Origin: Muribaculaceae bacterium
Lineage (GTDB): Bacteria; Pseudomonadota; Alphaproteobacteria; Rs-D84
Reading direction: 5' to 3'
DNA: 34,627 nucleotides
Assembly (NCBI GenBank): GCA_023665245.1
Contig: JAMPEH010000013.1
Coordinates: forward strand, 1 to 34,627
Under the pieces are notes generated by a model. The model was given only the letters and a program-made list of their open reading frames with translations, had not been told where the DNA came from and searched no databases. The first letter of the stretch is position 1, and each line of letters starts with the position of its first letter. This document shows positions 1 through 6,618 of this stretch, in pieces. The position numbers and the translations under genes are program-made.

Positions 1-52
1 CCCTGACCTATACGTTGCGAACGTATCGCGCTACCAACTGTGCTATATCCCC
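1..52 (-). tRNA. tRNA-Ala (anticodon CGC), 3' part outside window
   Basis: The minus strand reads as the 5' two thirds of a tRNA: acceptor GGGGATA, T8-A9, D arm with AGTTGGTA loop, and a 5-bp anticodon stem (ATACG/CGTAT) enclosing TTCGCAA, giving anticodon CGC (alanine, codon GCG). The T arm and acceptor 3' side lie beyond the window edge. One D-stem pair is an A12-C23 mismatch, which is unusual but tolerable. Confidence 0.85.
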
Positions 53-152
53 GAATATAACTTTCCGCCGCGCTTTCACGAATATATACGTGCCGTCCGT
101 GCGCTCAAAGCAAGGCAAATGCGCATAGAGTAAAAGTCGTAAAGAAAGTGAG

Positions 153-229
153 TGGTGGGAACAAATGGGCTCGAACCATCGACCTCTTGCATGTCAAGCA
201 AGCGCTCTGACCAACTGAGCTATGCCCCC
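153..229 (-). tRNA. tRNA-Val (anticodon GAC)
   Basis: A complete minus-strand cloverleaf can be folded. The acceptor stem GGGGGCA pairs with TGTTCCC (two G-U pairs), the D stem is GCTC/GAGC, the anticodon stem CTTGC/GCAAG encloses TTGACAT (anticodon GAC, valine), and the T stem GATGG/CCATT encloses TTCGAGC. Discriminator A and CCA are encoded. It lies 100 nt upstream of the tRNA-Ala on the same strand and probably shares its transcript. Confidence 0.95.
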
Positions 230-239
230 GATTGCCAAT

Positions 240-268
240 ATTATAACAGCAACGTTAAAACTTGGCAA
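240..268 (-). promoter_or_regulatory. promoter of the tRNA-Val/tRNA-Ala unit
   Basis: On the minus strand TTGCCA (268-263) and TATAAT (245-240) are 17 nt apart, and the -10 box ends 11 nt before the first base of tRNA-Val. Spacing and position fit a sigma-A tRNA promoter. Confidence 0.7.
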
Positions 269-348
269 GCGATTTTGTCTGTAATTTCTCTATCTTTTCT
301 TTTCAATAAAATACCTTTTCCCGATAAATTGTAAGTTTTGTTTTTATA

Positions 349-738
349 TTATTTTAAAATTTTTGAAAATAATTTGTCGGAAATTCGAGCGTCTATGTAA
401 GGAGGAAAAATTGGAACAATATATTCGGCATTTATTTTATCCGAAGAACCGATAAAAACCAAAAATTCTGTAGGTATCATCCCGGTATCATATTTATAAA
501 ACATATTATAATTTTCCGGTTTTTCTGTTGGAATTAAATAATATGCATAAAAACAATTTTCCGGAACTTTACATTCGGTTAAGGCGTACAATAATTCGCA
601 CGGTGAATACTTGCCAAATATATTATTAAAGTCTTTAAAATTAAAAAATCGTATGCCGTTTTCAATCAAACTACTATACTCGATTTTTGAACCATTTAAA
701 GCAAAAATATTTTTCTCGATTTCTGATATTTTTTTCAT
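349..738 (-). CDS. hypothetical protein (129 aa)
   Basis: I do not recognise this small soluble protein. It is rich in Phe, Tyr, Ile and Lys, has no signal peptide or membrane segment, and contains an aromatic middle (YAYYLIP near residue 65) and a proline-rich FPPYID stretch near the end. The ATG at 738 (MKKISEI) is preferred to an in-frame GTG at 747; neither has a clear Shine-Dalgarno site. A good promoter lies about 50 nt upstream. The gene is AT-rich and monocistronic, between the tRNAs and an acetyltransferase on the same strand. The charged N terminus and aromatic pattern vaguely recall small immunity-type proteins such as the SUKH group, but no motif allows that assignment. Confidence 0.65.
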   Translation of the reverse strand: MKKISEIEKNIFALNGSKIEYSSLIENGIRFFNFKDFNNIFGKYSPCELLYALTECKVPENCFYAYYLIPTEKPENYNMFYKYDTGMIPTEFLVFIGSSDKINAEYIVPIFPPYIDARISDKLFSKILK

Positions 739-787
739 TGAATACACACTGTTAAATTACTGTTTATCGCTTTGTTCAAGCTAATAA

Positions 788-816
788 ATTATAGCGCAAG
801 CGACGTGAATTTTCAA
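788..816 (-). promoter_or_regulatory. promoter of the 129-aa hypothetical gene
   Basis: Minus-strand TTGAAA (816-811), 17-nt spacer, TATAAT (793-788). It lies between the acetyltransferase gene and the small hypothetical gene, so the two are probably transcribed separately. Confidence 0.6.
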
Positions 817-832
817 CCGCATAAAAATAATA

Positions 833-1273
833 TTATAATTTTTTTTGCAAATATATCATATCAATAAGCCGTACGCCGTTTTCAATTATCGGGCGGTCGT
901 AATTATCAATAAAAAAATCTTTAACAATGTGCGATTTTATAAAACCGCATTTTTCATAAAAGGGAATTGTCAACGGACAGTCGCCCGTGCCGACTTGCAG
1001 TATTTTATAGCGCGATTTGTATTTATCGCAAATAAAATCAACGAGTTTTTTTCCGTAACCTTGATTTTGAAATTGAGGAACGACGGCTAAATTTTTAATT
1101 TCAAGAATATTTTTATCTGTTTCCAAAACGACAATTTCGCCTTTAATTCCGTTATCGTCTAAAACATACATAACGCCGTCGGAAATATATTTGTCTATCA
1201 TACTTTCTTGCTCGTCGGCAAGCAATAGCAAATCCGAATATCGCTTTTTATCGGTAACTTTTATAAACTCCAT
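833..1273 (-). CDS. GNAT family N-acetyltransferase
   Basis: The 146-aa protein is a single GNAT domain of normal length. The acetyl-CoA pyrophosphate-binding loop is visible as QNQGYGKK (about residues 88-95), following the beta-4 strand LEIKNLAVVP; motif B follows with the FYEKCGFIKSHIV segment typical of the family C terminus. It should transfer an acetyl group from acetyl-CoA to an amine of an unknown small molecule or protein in the cytosol. The ATG at 1273 has AAGG 9 nt upstream and a TTGAAA-17-TATGAT promoter. It stands alone, so the context does not suggest a substrate. Confidence 0.9.
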   Translation of the reverse strand: MEFIKVTDKKRYSDLLLLADEQESMIDKYISDGVMYVLDDNGIKGEIVVLETDKNILEIKNLAVVPQFQNQGYGKKLVDFICDKYKSRYKILQVGTGDCPLTIPFYEKCGFIKSHIVKDFFIDNYDRPIIENGVRLIDMIYLQKKL

Positions 1274-1292
1274 AAACTATAACCTTATAAAA

Positions 1293-1321
1293 ATCATATC
1301 AAAAACAAAACAATATTTCAA
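1293..1321 (-). promoter_or_regulatory. promoter of the GNAT gene
   Basis: Minus-strand TTGAAA (1321-1316) and TATGAT (1298-1293) with a 17-nt spacer, about 20 nt before the start codon. Confidence 0.6.
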
Positions 1322-1352
1322 CTGCTGACATAGATAAAAATAAATTTCGGCG

Positions 1353-1382
1353 CTGTGGCGGCTGCTTGAATAAACGAGCGCG
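1353..1382. repeat. 30-bp dispersed repeat, copy 1
   Basis: This stretch matches 34580-34609 in the same orientation at 29 of 30 positions; the core is TGCTTGAATAAACGAGCGCG. It lies in the 297-nt gap between the GNAT gene and the terB-like gene. The rest of that gap is AT-rich next to the terB-like gene and shows no other gene. No open reading frame crosses the repeat. Confidence 0.75.
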
Positions 1383-1570
1383 CGGTTGCGACTGGCGAAG
1401 TTAATGGCGGGGCAATGCAAAATGAGTTGCAAAATAAATAATTTGCGGCTATAATTTTATGCGAGGGAGCGGTTCTTAAATTTCGGCGATTTCACAGTAT
1501 TTTCATATAATAGACAAATGTATATTATATTGAACTTATATTATAAAATAAAAAAACAGGGAGATTACAA

Positions 1571-2020
1571 ATGAATTTCAATCAGCTTTGCAAAGAGGTG
1601 GAGAGTTTAAATCCCCTCGAATACGCCGCGATAATTGCGGATAAGACCTTGAAAATAGTGCCTGCGTTGCACGCTTTAACCCAAGATTATATTGAAACGG
1701 CGGGAATGTTCGCTTCGTTTTTAATGGCTTCGGTCTATGCGGACGGCAAGCTGGACGAGGCGGAGTACGTTTTGCTTTTGCCCGCTTTGAGAATACTTTT
1801 CGGCGAGGATATAGACTACGACGCGGCAAAGGCTGTCGCGCGGTATTTCAAGCCTGAGGGCAGAGAACTCAAAAAGGCGGTAAACTATCTTGTTGACATT
1901 TTGGGCGAGCTCTCCGAAGATTTGAAAGCCGACATAATAACCGTGTGCTTGCTCATATGCGCGGTTGACGGAAAAATCAGCTTCAAAGAAAAGAATTACA
2001 TTAAACAGCTCATAAAATAA
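1571..2020 (+). CDS. TerB-like (TerB/DjlA N-terminal fold) protein
   Basis: This 149-aa all-helical protein has the two-half TerB layout. The first half contains ASFLMASVYADGKLDEAEYVLL and the second LLICAVDGKISFKEKNYIKQL. Each repeats the family signature of a small-residue helix followed by Asp-Gly-(x)-(I/L)-(S/D)-x-x-E, which in TerB binds divalent metal through the acidic residues. TerB proteins are cytosolic partners of tellurite/stress systems; isolated copies are common and their role is unknown. The start has a GGGAG site 7 nt upstream. It is monocistronic and about 13 kb from the TerY-like cluster, so a functional link is only suggestive. Confidence 0.7.
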   Translation: MNFNQLCKEVESLNPLEYAAIIADKTLKIVPALHALTQDYIETAGMFASFLMASVYADGKLDEAEYVLLLPALRILFGEDIDYDAAKAVARYFKPEGRELKKAVNYLVDILGELSEDLKADIITVCLLICAVDGKISFKEKNYIKQLIK

Positions 2021-2068
2021 ATTAATCTGCGCGGGCTTCCCGCAGCTTTCATAGAATTTTTCATTAAT

Positions 2069-2110
2069 AGCGCGCTATACCTTGCAAGCAAGGCAAGCGC
2101 GCTTATTTAT
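2069..2110 (+). terminator. hairpin after the terB-like gene
   Basis: AGCGCGCT at 2069-2076 pairs with AGCGCGCT at 2096-2103, with an inner CCTTGC/GCAAGG stem around an AA loop, followed by a T-rich run. A weaker hairpin lies at 2027-2045. It could be a terminator or a REP-like palindrome. Confidence 0.5.
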
Positions 2111-2139
2111 TTTACTTTTATAATAGTTTGTTGTATAAT
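2111..2139 (+). promoter_or_regulatory. promoter of the tautomerase gene
   Basis: TTTACT (2111-2116), 17-nt spacer, TATAAT (2134-2139), about 38 nt before the start codon. The -35 box is weak. Confidence 0.5.
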
Positions 2140-2177
2140 AACGGAAAGACAAACAGTAATTTGAAAAGGAGTATATT

Positions 2178-2393
2178 ATGCCTTATATAAAAATCGAAAG
2201 CGGTAAGCTGACTGACGATCAAAAAACTTTGCTTATAAAACGATTGACAGAAATATCTTCGGAAATAATGCATATTCCGCAAGAGTTTTTTACAACTACT
2301 ATTACCGAACTACCTGATAAAAATTTCGGTATTGGCGGTAAAACGATAGATATAATTAAAAACGAATATAAGTCAAGAAATAGTAATTACTAA
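2178..2393 (+). CDS. 4-oxalocrotonate tautomerase family protein
   Basis: The 71-aa protein has the length and start of a 4-OT subunit. After removal of Met1 the catalytic N-terminal proline is exposed (PYIKIESGKLTDDQK), followed by the helix LLIKRLTEISSEIM and the strand TTTITELP. These enzymes act as small homo-oligomers in the cytosol and tautomerise enol/keto acids; here the substrate is unknown. The start has an AAAAGGAG site 7-8 nt upstream, and a strong terminator follows. It is a single-gene unit. Confidence 0.9.
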   Translation: MPYIKIESGKLTDDQKTLLIKRLTEISSEIMHIPQEFFTTTITELPDKNFGIGGKTIDIIKNEYKSRNSNY

Positions 2394-2452
2394 AATTTGG
2401 CTTTTAAGATTGAAACGATAGAGTTATAAATTACAATTTATCGGGAAATTAA

Positions 2453-2482
2453 AAAAGCGAAGAATTAGTTCTTCGCTTTTAA
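2453..2482. terminator. bidirectional rho-independent terminator
   Basis: A perfect 12-bp stem (AAAAGCGAAGAA/TTCTTCGCTTTT) with loop TTAG and a T run on the plus strand ends the tautomerase transcript. Confidence 0.9.
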
Positions 2483-2531
2483 TATTCTATACGTCGCGCT
2501 TTTAGCCCGCGCAGTTTTTTTATATATTTTT

Positions 2532-2558
2532 TGCCGCGCGGGCGAAGCCCGCGCGGCA
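2532..2558. repeat. GC-rich perfect palindrome
   Basis: TGCCGCGCGGGC (2532-2543) and its exact complement (2547-2558) flank a GAA loop. It is one of several GC-rich palindromes with TTC/GAA loops between genes in this window (see 5454, 5500, 5741, 9780, 11630, 11733). Confidence 0.8.
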
Positions 2559-2590
2559 TATTTAAAGGCATATTTAATTATATTAAACAA

Positions 2591-2619
2591 TTGAAATTTG
2601 AAAATATATGTGCTATAAT
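2591..2619 (+). promoter_or_regulatory. promoter of the cyuA-tcdA-ttcA operon
   Basis: TTGAAA (2591-2596), 17-nt spacer, TATAAT (2614-2619), followed by a CGGAG ribosome site and ATG at 2643. Confidence 0.75.
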
Positions 2620-2642
2620 TTGTTTCGGAGATAATTTACGCT

Positions 2643-3914
2643 ATGGATAGAGAAATTTACGACTGTTACGTCAACATTTTAAAGGAAGAGCTTTTGCCCG
2701 CTATGGGGTGTACCGAGCCAATTGCGGTAGCGTACGCGGCGGCTTTGGCGCGGGAAACTTTGGGAGCAATTCCCGAGCGGGTAGAAATTTCCGTGAGCGG
2801 CAACATACTCAAAAACGTAAAGGGGGTAGTCGTTCCCAACACGGGCGGAATGAAGGGCATACCTGCGGCGGCGGCTGCGGGAATAATCGCGGGCATTGCG
2901 GATAAAAAGCTCGAATGCATTTCAAGCGTAAGTCTTGCCGCGCTCGACGAGATAAAGGCGTATTTGAAGAGGGCGGAGTTCAAGGTCACTCATTCCGATT
3001 CGGGTTGTATTTTCGATATATGGGTGCGCGAATATTCGGGCGGCGACAGCTCGTGCGTGCGCATAGTCGGGCATCATACGAACGTAGTGCATATAGAAAA
3101 GAACGGCGAAAATCTTTGCGACCTCGCATTCGGCAGGGAAGAGACCTGTTGCGGCGAGGACAGACAGCTTTTAAACGTCGCCAAAATTTTGGAATTTGCC
3201 GACGAGGTAAATTTAGACGACGTTAAGGAAATAATAGAAAGGCAGATTGAGTACAACTCGGCGATATCCGACGAGGGGCTCAAAAACGACTACGGCGCGC
3301 GCGTGGGGAAATTGCTTGTAAAGTGTTTCGGAAACAACATTCACAACCTTGCAAAGGCGGCGGCTGCGGCGGGTTCGGACGCGCGTATGAACGGTTGCAG
3401 TATGCCCGTCGTCATAGTTTCGGGGAGCGGCAATCAGGGAATGGCTACGTCACTGCCCGTAATAGTTTACGCAAAGCATTTAAAGGCTTCGCACGAGCAA
3501 TTAATTCGCGCGCTTGTCGTTTCCGATTTGGTGACAATCAGGCTTAAATCGGGAATAGGCAGGCTGTCGGCGTACTGCGGCGCGGTAAGCGCGGGTTGCG
3601 GCGCGGCGGCGGGCGTTTGCAAGCTCTACGGCGGCGGGGTAGAAGAAATTTCGCACACCATAGTAAACGCGCTCGCAATCGACTCGGGGCTAATTTGCGA
3701 CGGAGCCAAATCGAGCTGTGCGGCGAAAATAGCCTCTGCGGTGGAGGCGGGGCTCATAGGTATGGAAATGTGCCTTGCGGGTTCCAATTTCAGCGGCGGC
3801 GACGGCATTCTCGTTGAGAGCGTAGAGGGCACCATAGACAATGTGGGCGACCTCGCCCGCAACGGCATGCGCGAGACGGACGAAGAGATTATCAGGTTGA
3901 TGATTAAAAGCTGA
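2643..3914 (+). CDS. cyuA: L-cysteine desulfidase (UPF0597/CyuA family)
   Basis: The 423-aa protein matches the COG3681/UPF0597 family in length and sequence. It begins with the family hallmark PAMGCTEP (Cys23), continues with the NTGGMKGIPAAAAAG segment, and has MPVVIVSGSGNQGM and the Cys-rich C-terminal CGAVSAGCGAAAGVC and CDGAKSSCAAK segments. Family members hold an oxygen-labile [4Fe-4S] cluster on three cysteines and split L-cysteine into pyruvate, ammonia and sulfide; some relatives act on L-serine. It is first in an operon, and its TGA overlaps the ATG of tcdA. Sulfide released here could feed the tRNA thiolation gene downstream, which is inference from gene order. Confidence 0.9.
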   Translation: MDREIYDCYVNILKEELLPAMGCTEPIAVAYAAALARETLGAIPERVEISVSGNILKNVKGVVVPNTGGMKGIPAAAAAGIIAGIADKKLECISSVSLAALDEIKAYLKRAEFKVTHSDSGCIFDIWVREYSGGDSSCVRIVGHHTNVVHIEKNGENLCDLAFGREETCCGEDRQLLNVAKILEFADEVNLDDVKEIIERQIEYNSAISDEGLKNDYGARVGKLLVKCFGNNIHNLAKAAAAAGSDARMNGCSMPVVIVSGSGNQGMATSLPVIVYAKHLKASHEQLIRALVVSDLVTIRLKSGIGRLSAYCGAVSAGCGAAAGVCKLYGGGVEEISHTIVNALAIDSGLICDGAKSSCAAKIASAVEAGLIGMEMCLAGSNFSGGDGILVESVEGTIDNVGDLARNGMRETDEEIIRLMIKS

Positions 3915-4621
3915 TGGACGGAATATTTCAGAGAACGCAACAGCTTTTGGGACGGGAAGCCATGCAAAAGCTCAAAAACAGCAAAGTAGCCGTTTTCGGG
4001 CTAGGCGGCGTGGGCGGCTATACGGTTGAAACGTTGGCGCGCTCGGGCGTGGGTTCGCTCACATTGGTTGACGGCGATAAAGTCGTTTTGTCGAATTTAA
4101 ACAGGCAGATTTTCGCCACGCTCGACACGGTGGGAATGCCCAAAACGCAGGCGGCGGCGGAGCGAATTGCAAAAATCAACCCCGACTGCGCCCTTGACTT
4201 GCACCAAATTTTTTACTGCGCGGAAAACGCGGACGAAATCGATTTTTCCTCTTTCGACTGCGTTGTGGACGCGGTGGACACCGTCGCGGCGAAAATTCTT
4301 ATAATCAAAAGGGCGAAAAACTCGGGCGTGCCCGTAATAAGCTGTATGGGCGCGGGCAATAAGCTGGATATCACGGCTTTAAAGGTCGCCGATATATATA
4401 AAACTCAGGTTTGCCCGCTTGCGCGGGTTATGAGAAGAGAACTCAAAAAAGAGGGCGTAGACAGCCTTAAAGTCGTCTATTCCGAAGAAGCTCCCGCAAC
4501 CTTAAAAGAGGAGGGCGAACTCAAAGCGAGCGGCAGACCCGCCCCCGCGAGCTGTGCGCTCGTTCCCCCTGCGGCGGGGCTGATAATTGCGGGCGAAGTA
4601 ATTAAAGAACTCATAAAATAA
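3914..4621 (+). CDS. tcdA: tRNA threonylcarbamoyladenosine dehydratase (E1-like ThiF family)
   Basis: This 235-aa ThiF/MoeB-fold protein has the nucleotide-binding GLGGVGGY loop at residues 29-36, the Arg/Asn signature SNLNRQIF near 60-67, and the VDAVDTVAAK segment of the adenylation site. The length and the N-terminal QRTQQLLGREAM helix fit TcdA/CsdL, which uses ATP to cyclise t6A to ct6A at tRNA position 37. TcdA lacks the C-terminal domain of MoeB, as here. Its start overlaps the cyuA stop by one base and its stop overlaps the next ATG, indicating translational coupling. A generic sulfur-carrier activating role is the alternative. Confidence 0.85.
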   Translation: MDGIFQRTQQLLGREAMQKLKNSKVAVFGLGGVGGYTVETLARSGVGSLTLVDGDKVVLSNLNRQIFATLDTVGMPKTQAAAERIAKINPDCALDLHQIFYCAENADEIDFSSFDCVVDAVDTVAAKILIIKRAKNSGVPVISCMGAGNKLDITALKVADIYKTQVCPLARVMRRELKKEGVDSLKVVYSEEAPATLKEEGELKASGRPAPASCALVPPAAGLIIAGEVIKELIK

Positions 4622-5451
4622 TGGAAAATATAACCCCGAGCGCCGAACGCGCCGAAGCGAGCTTGCGCAAAAAATTTCATAAAGATATCTTTCGGAAATT
4701 CACCAAAGCCGTTGTAACCTACAACCTTGTAGAGCCCGAAGATAAAATAGCCGTGTGCATTTCGGGCGGGAAGGATTCATTTATTATGGCAAAGCTCTTC
4801 CAGGAGCTTATGCGGCACAATAAATTTTCCTTTTATCTTGAATTTTTGTGTATGGACCCCGGGTATGACAGGGAGCACAGGGAGAGGATAGAAAACAACG
4901 CAAAGCTTTTGAATATCCCCCTGACAATTTTCGAAACGGACATTTTCGAAAACGTCGTCGAAATAGAAAAGTCGCCATGCTATATATGCGCGAGAATGAG
5001 GAGAGGGCACCTCTACAACAAGGCAAAGGAGCTCGGTTGCAACAAAATTGCGCTCGGTCACCACTACGACGACGTTATCGAAACAATTTTAATGGGTATG
5101 CTGTACGGCGGGCAGGTTCAAACCATGATGCCCATACTCGACAGCGCAAATTTCGAGGGAATGAAGCTTATCCGCCCCATGTATTTGATACGCGAACGCG
5201 ACATAGAGCATTGGCGGGACTACAACGGCTTGCAGTTTATCCGTTGCGCCTGCAAGTTCACAAAAGAAACGGAGGGTGGCGATAAAGAGGATAAGTCGAA
5301 AAGATTAAGGGTCAAAAAGCTTATAAACGAGCTTGAAAAGGAGGACGGCGGCATTCCGCAGAATATTTTCAAGAGCGTTGAAAACGTAAACCTCTCAACG
5401 GTTATCGCCTATAAAGATAAGGACGGAATCAAGCATTATTTTAATAATTAA
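4621..5451 (+). CDS. TtcA-like tRNA 2-thiolation PP-loop ATPase
   Basis: The 276-aa protein carries the PP-loop SGGKDS (residues 48-53), the pair Cys120-x-x-Cys123 followed by ARMRRG as in TtcA (PxxCxxCxxxRR), the LGHHYDDVIET motif, and a further Cys-Ala-Cys near 209-211 that could complete an iron-sulfur site. TtcA adenylates a tRNA cytidine (C32) and inserts sulfur with a [4Fe-4S] cluster; related subgroups thiolate uridines, so the exact target is uncertain. It is the last gene of the operon, overlapping tcdA by one base, and is followed by palindromic terminators. Cytosolic. Confidence 0.85.
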   Translation: MENITPSAERAEASLRKKFHKDIFRKFTKAVVTYNLVEPEDKIAVCISGGKDSFIMAKLFQELMRHNKFSFYLEFLCMDPGYDREHRERIENNAKLLNIPLTIFETDIFENVVEIEKSPCYICARMRRGHLYNKAKELGCNKIALGHHYDDVIETILMGMLYGGQVQTMMPILDSANFEGMKLIRPMYLIRERDIEHWRDYNGLQFIRCACKFTKETEGGDKEDKSKRLRVKKLINELEKEDGGIPQNIFKSVENVNLSTVIAYKDKDGIKHYFNN

Positions 5452-5453
5452 AT

Positions 5454-5530
5454 TAGCCGCCGACTTCGTCGGCGGCTATAAATTTATGAGTAATAAAAGA
5501 GCCCCGCGCTTCGCGCGGGGCTTTTTGTTT
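5454..5530. repeat. composite palindrome module, copy 1 (includes terminator)
   Basis: Two perfect hairpins stand side by side. TAGCCGCCGAC-TTC-GTCGGCGGCTA occupies 5454-5478. AGCCCCGCGC-TTC-GCGCGGGGCT occupies 5500-5522 and is followed by TTTTTGTTTT, making it a rho-independent terminator for the cyuA operon. The whole 69-bp unit, including the spacer, recurs at 9737-9802. A third, imperfect hairpin (TTTTGCCGC-AA-GCGGC) follows at 5527-5548. Confidence 0.85.
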
Positions 5531-5553
5531 TGCCGCAAGCGGCGAAACAAACT

Positions 5554-5699
5554 CTTGCTTTCCCCAAAGAATGGGGAAAGTGTCACGAAGTGACGATAGA
5601 GGTTGAAATAATTGCCCCACCTTATTGTAAAGTGTAAATATCCACCTCTCACGGCGCTCGCAAGCTCGCACCACTCTCTCCGCCGGCGGGGAAAGCAAG
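5554..5699. mobile_element. 146-bp MITE-like element with 12-bp terminal inverted repeats
   Basis: CTTGCTTTCCCC at 5554-5565 is matched exactly in inverted orientation by GGGGAAAGCAAG at 5688-5699, with another copy of that end at 5709-5720 and a solitary copy of the other end at 11685-11696. The interior has no coding capacity and contains small inverted repeats such as GTCACGAAGTGAC. Size and ends fit a non-autonomous miniature element or a long REP-type repeat. No flanking target duplication is evident. This and the adjoining palindromes fill the 338-nt gap. Confidence 0.5.
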
Positions 5700-5740
5700 G
5701 GGAGAAGCGGGGAAAGCAAGTAGCCGCCGACTTCGTCGAA

Positions 5741-5777
5741 AAAATAAAGCCCCGCGCGAAGCGCGGGGCTTTATTTT
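5741..5777. terminator. bidirectional terminator after the lipoprotein operon
   Basis: A perfect 17-bp stem (AAAATAAAGCCCCGCGC and its complement) with GAA loop has T-rich flanks on both strands. It terminates the minus-strand lipoprotein transcript. A partial copy of the GCCGCCGACTTCGTCG palindrome sits just left of it. Confidence 0.85.
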
Positions 5778-5789
5778 GAAAGGTATAAA

Positions 5790-6608
5790 TTAATGTTCTT
5801 TTTTACAATCCCAAACTACGGGGAGGTTATCGAGGTTCCAATATGGATGCCAGCCGCTCGGCTGTTCTGTTGCTTCGCAATAAATGGTAAGCGAAGTACA
5901 GTCGTCGAACGCCGCGACATCAATAAAAGTTACGCTATTGGGAATGGTTATGCTTGTAAGCGAAGTACAGTAGTAAAACGCGCTGTTGCCGATAGAAGTT
6001 ACGCTATTGGGAATGGTTATGCTTGTAAGCGAAGTGCAACCGTGAAACGCGCCGTCACCAATAGCCGTAACGCTACCGTCATTCGGTATTACGCTGTTTT
6101 TACAGCCTAAAATTAGGGTTTTGCTTTCGGTTTCAATCAAGCAGTTTCCTGCGCTGCGGTAAACGGTATTATCTTTATCTACAACAATGCTTTCAAGCGA
6201 AGTGCAGTAGCCGAACGCAAGGCTATATATGGAAGTTACACTGTTAGAAATAGTTATGCTTGTTAGCGAAGTACAACGGAAGAACGTAAACCGGACTATA
6301 TCAGTAACGCTGTTGGGTAGCTTTACGCTTGTGATAGAAGTATTTTCTCTGAATGCAGAGTCACTGATAGCGGTTACAGGCAAACCTAAATGTTCTGCGG
6401 GGATAACGATATTCGTATCCGTAGCTTCGCCTATACTAACTACCGCGTAAGCGTCTTGCGTTTCATTTAACGCGTATTCCAACCCTTCGGTGGGTTCTTT
6501 ATTTTCTTCGTTTTCACCGTCGCCCGAAGCGCAAGCCGTGAATAAGAGGGCGCAACAGGCAGTAACAAAACAGAGTATCAATACAAGTAAAAGTGATTTT
6601 CTTTTCAT
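5790..6608 (-). CDS. BspA-type leucine-rich repeat lipoprotein (272 aa)
   Basis: A lipoprotein signal peptide (MKRKSLLL..., lipobox LFTAC with Cys26) precedes an acidic linker and LRR_5/BspA repeats of about 23 residues with the pattern SVTSIgxxAFxxCTSLTSITIPN. One repeat carries the common BspA hook (VYRSAGNCLIETESKTLI). The C terminus is the same Trp-rich tail as in its paralogs (CEATEQPSGWxxxWNxxxLPVVW). It should be anchored to the outer face of the membrane and serve in binding or adhesion; no ligand can be inferred. It begins 10 nt after the stop of the 952-aa paralog, and its AAGGAG site overlaps that stop, so the two are co-translated. Confidence 0.9.
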   Translation of the reverse strand: MKRKSLLLVLILCFVTACCALLFTACASGDGENEENKEPTEGLEYALNETQDAYAVVSIGEATDTNIVIPAEHLGLPVTAISDSAFRENTSITSVKLPNSVTDIVRFTFFRCTSLTSITISNSVTSIYSLAFGYCTSLESIVVDKDNTVYRSAGNCLIETESKTLILGCKNSVIPNDGSVTAIGDGAFHGCTSLTSITIPNSVTSIGNSAFYYCTSLTSITIPNSVTFIDVAAFDDCTSLTIYCEATEQPSGWHPYWNLDNLPVVWDCKKEH

Positions 6609-6618
6609 AAGTTTCTCC

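Noticed and set aside
1571..2020. Tellurite resistance operon anchored by the TerB-like gene
   Set aside because: It is a lone gene with no TerC, TerD or TerZ nearby; the TerY-like genes are over 20 kb away in a different operon.
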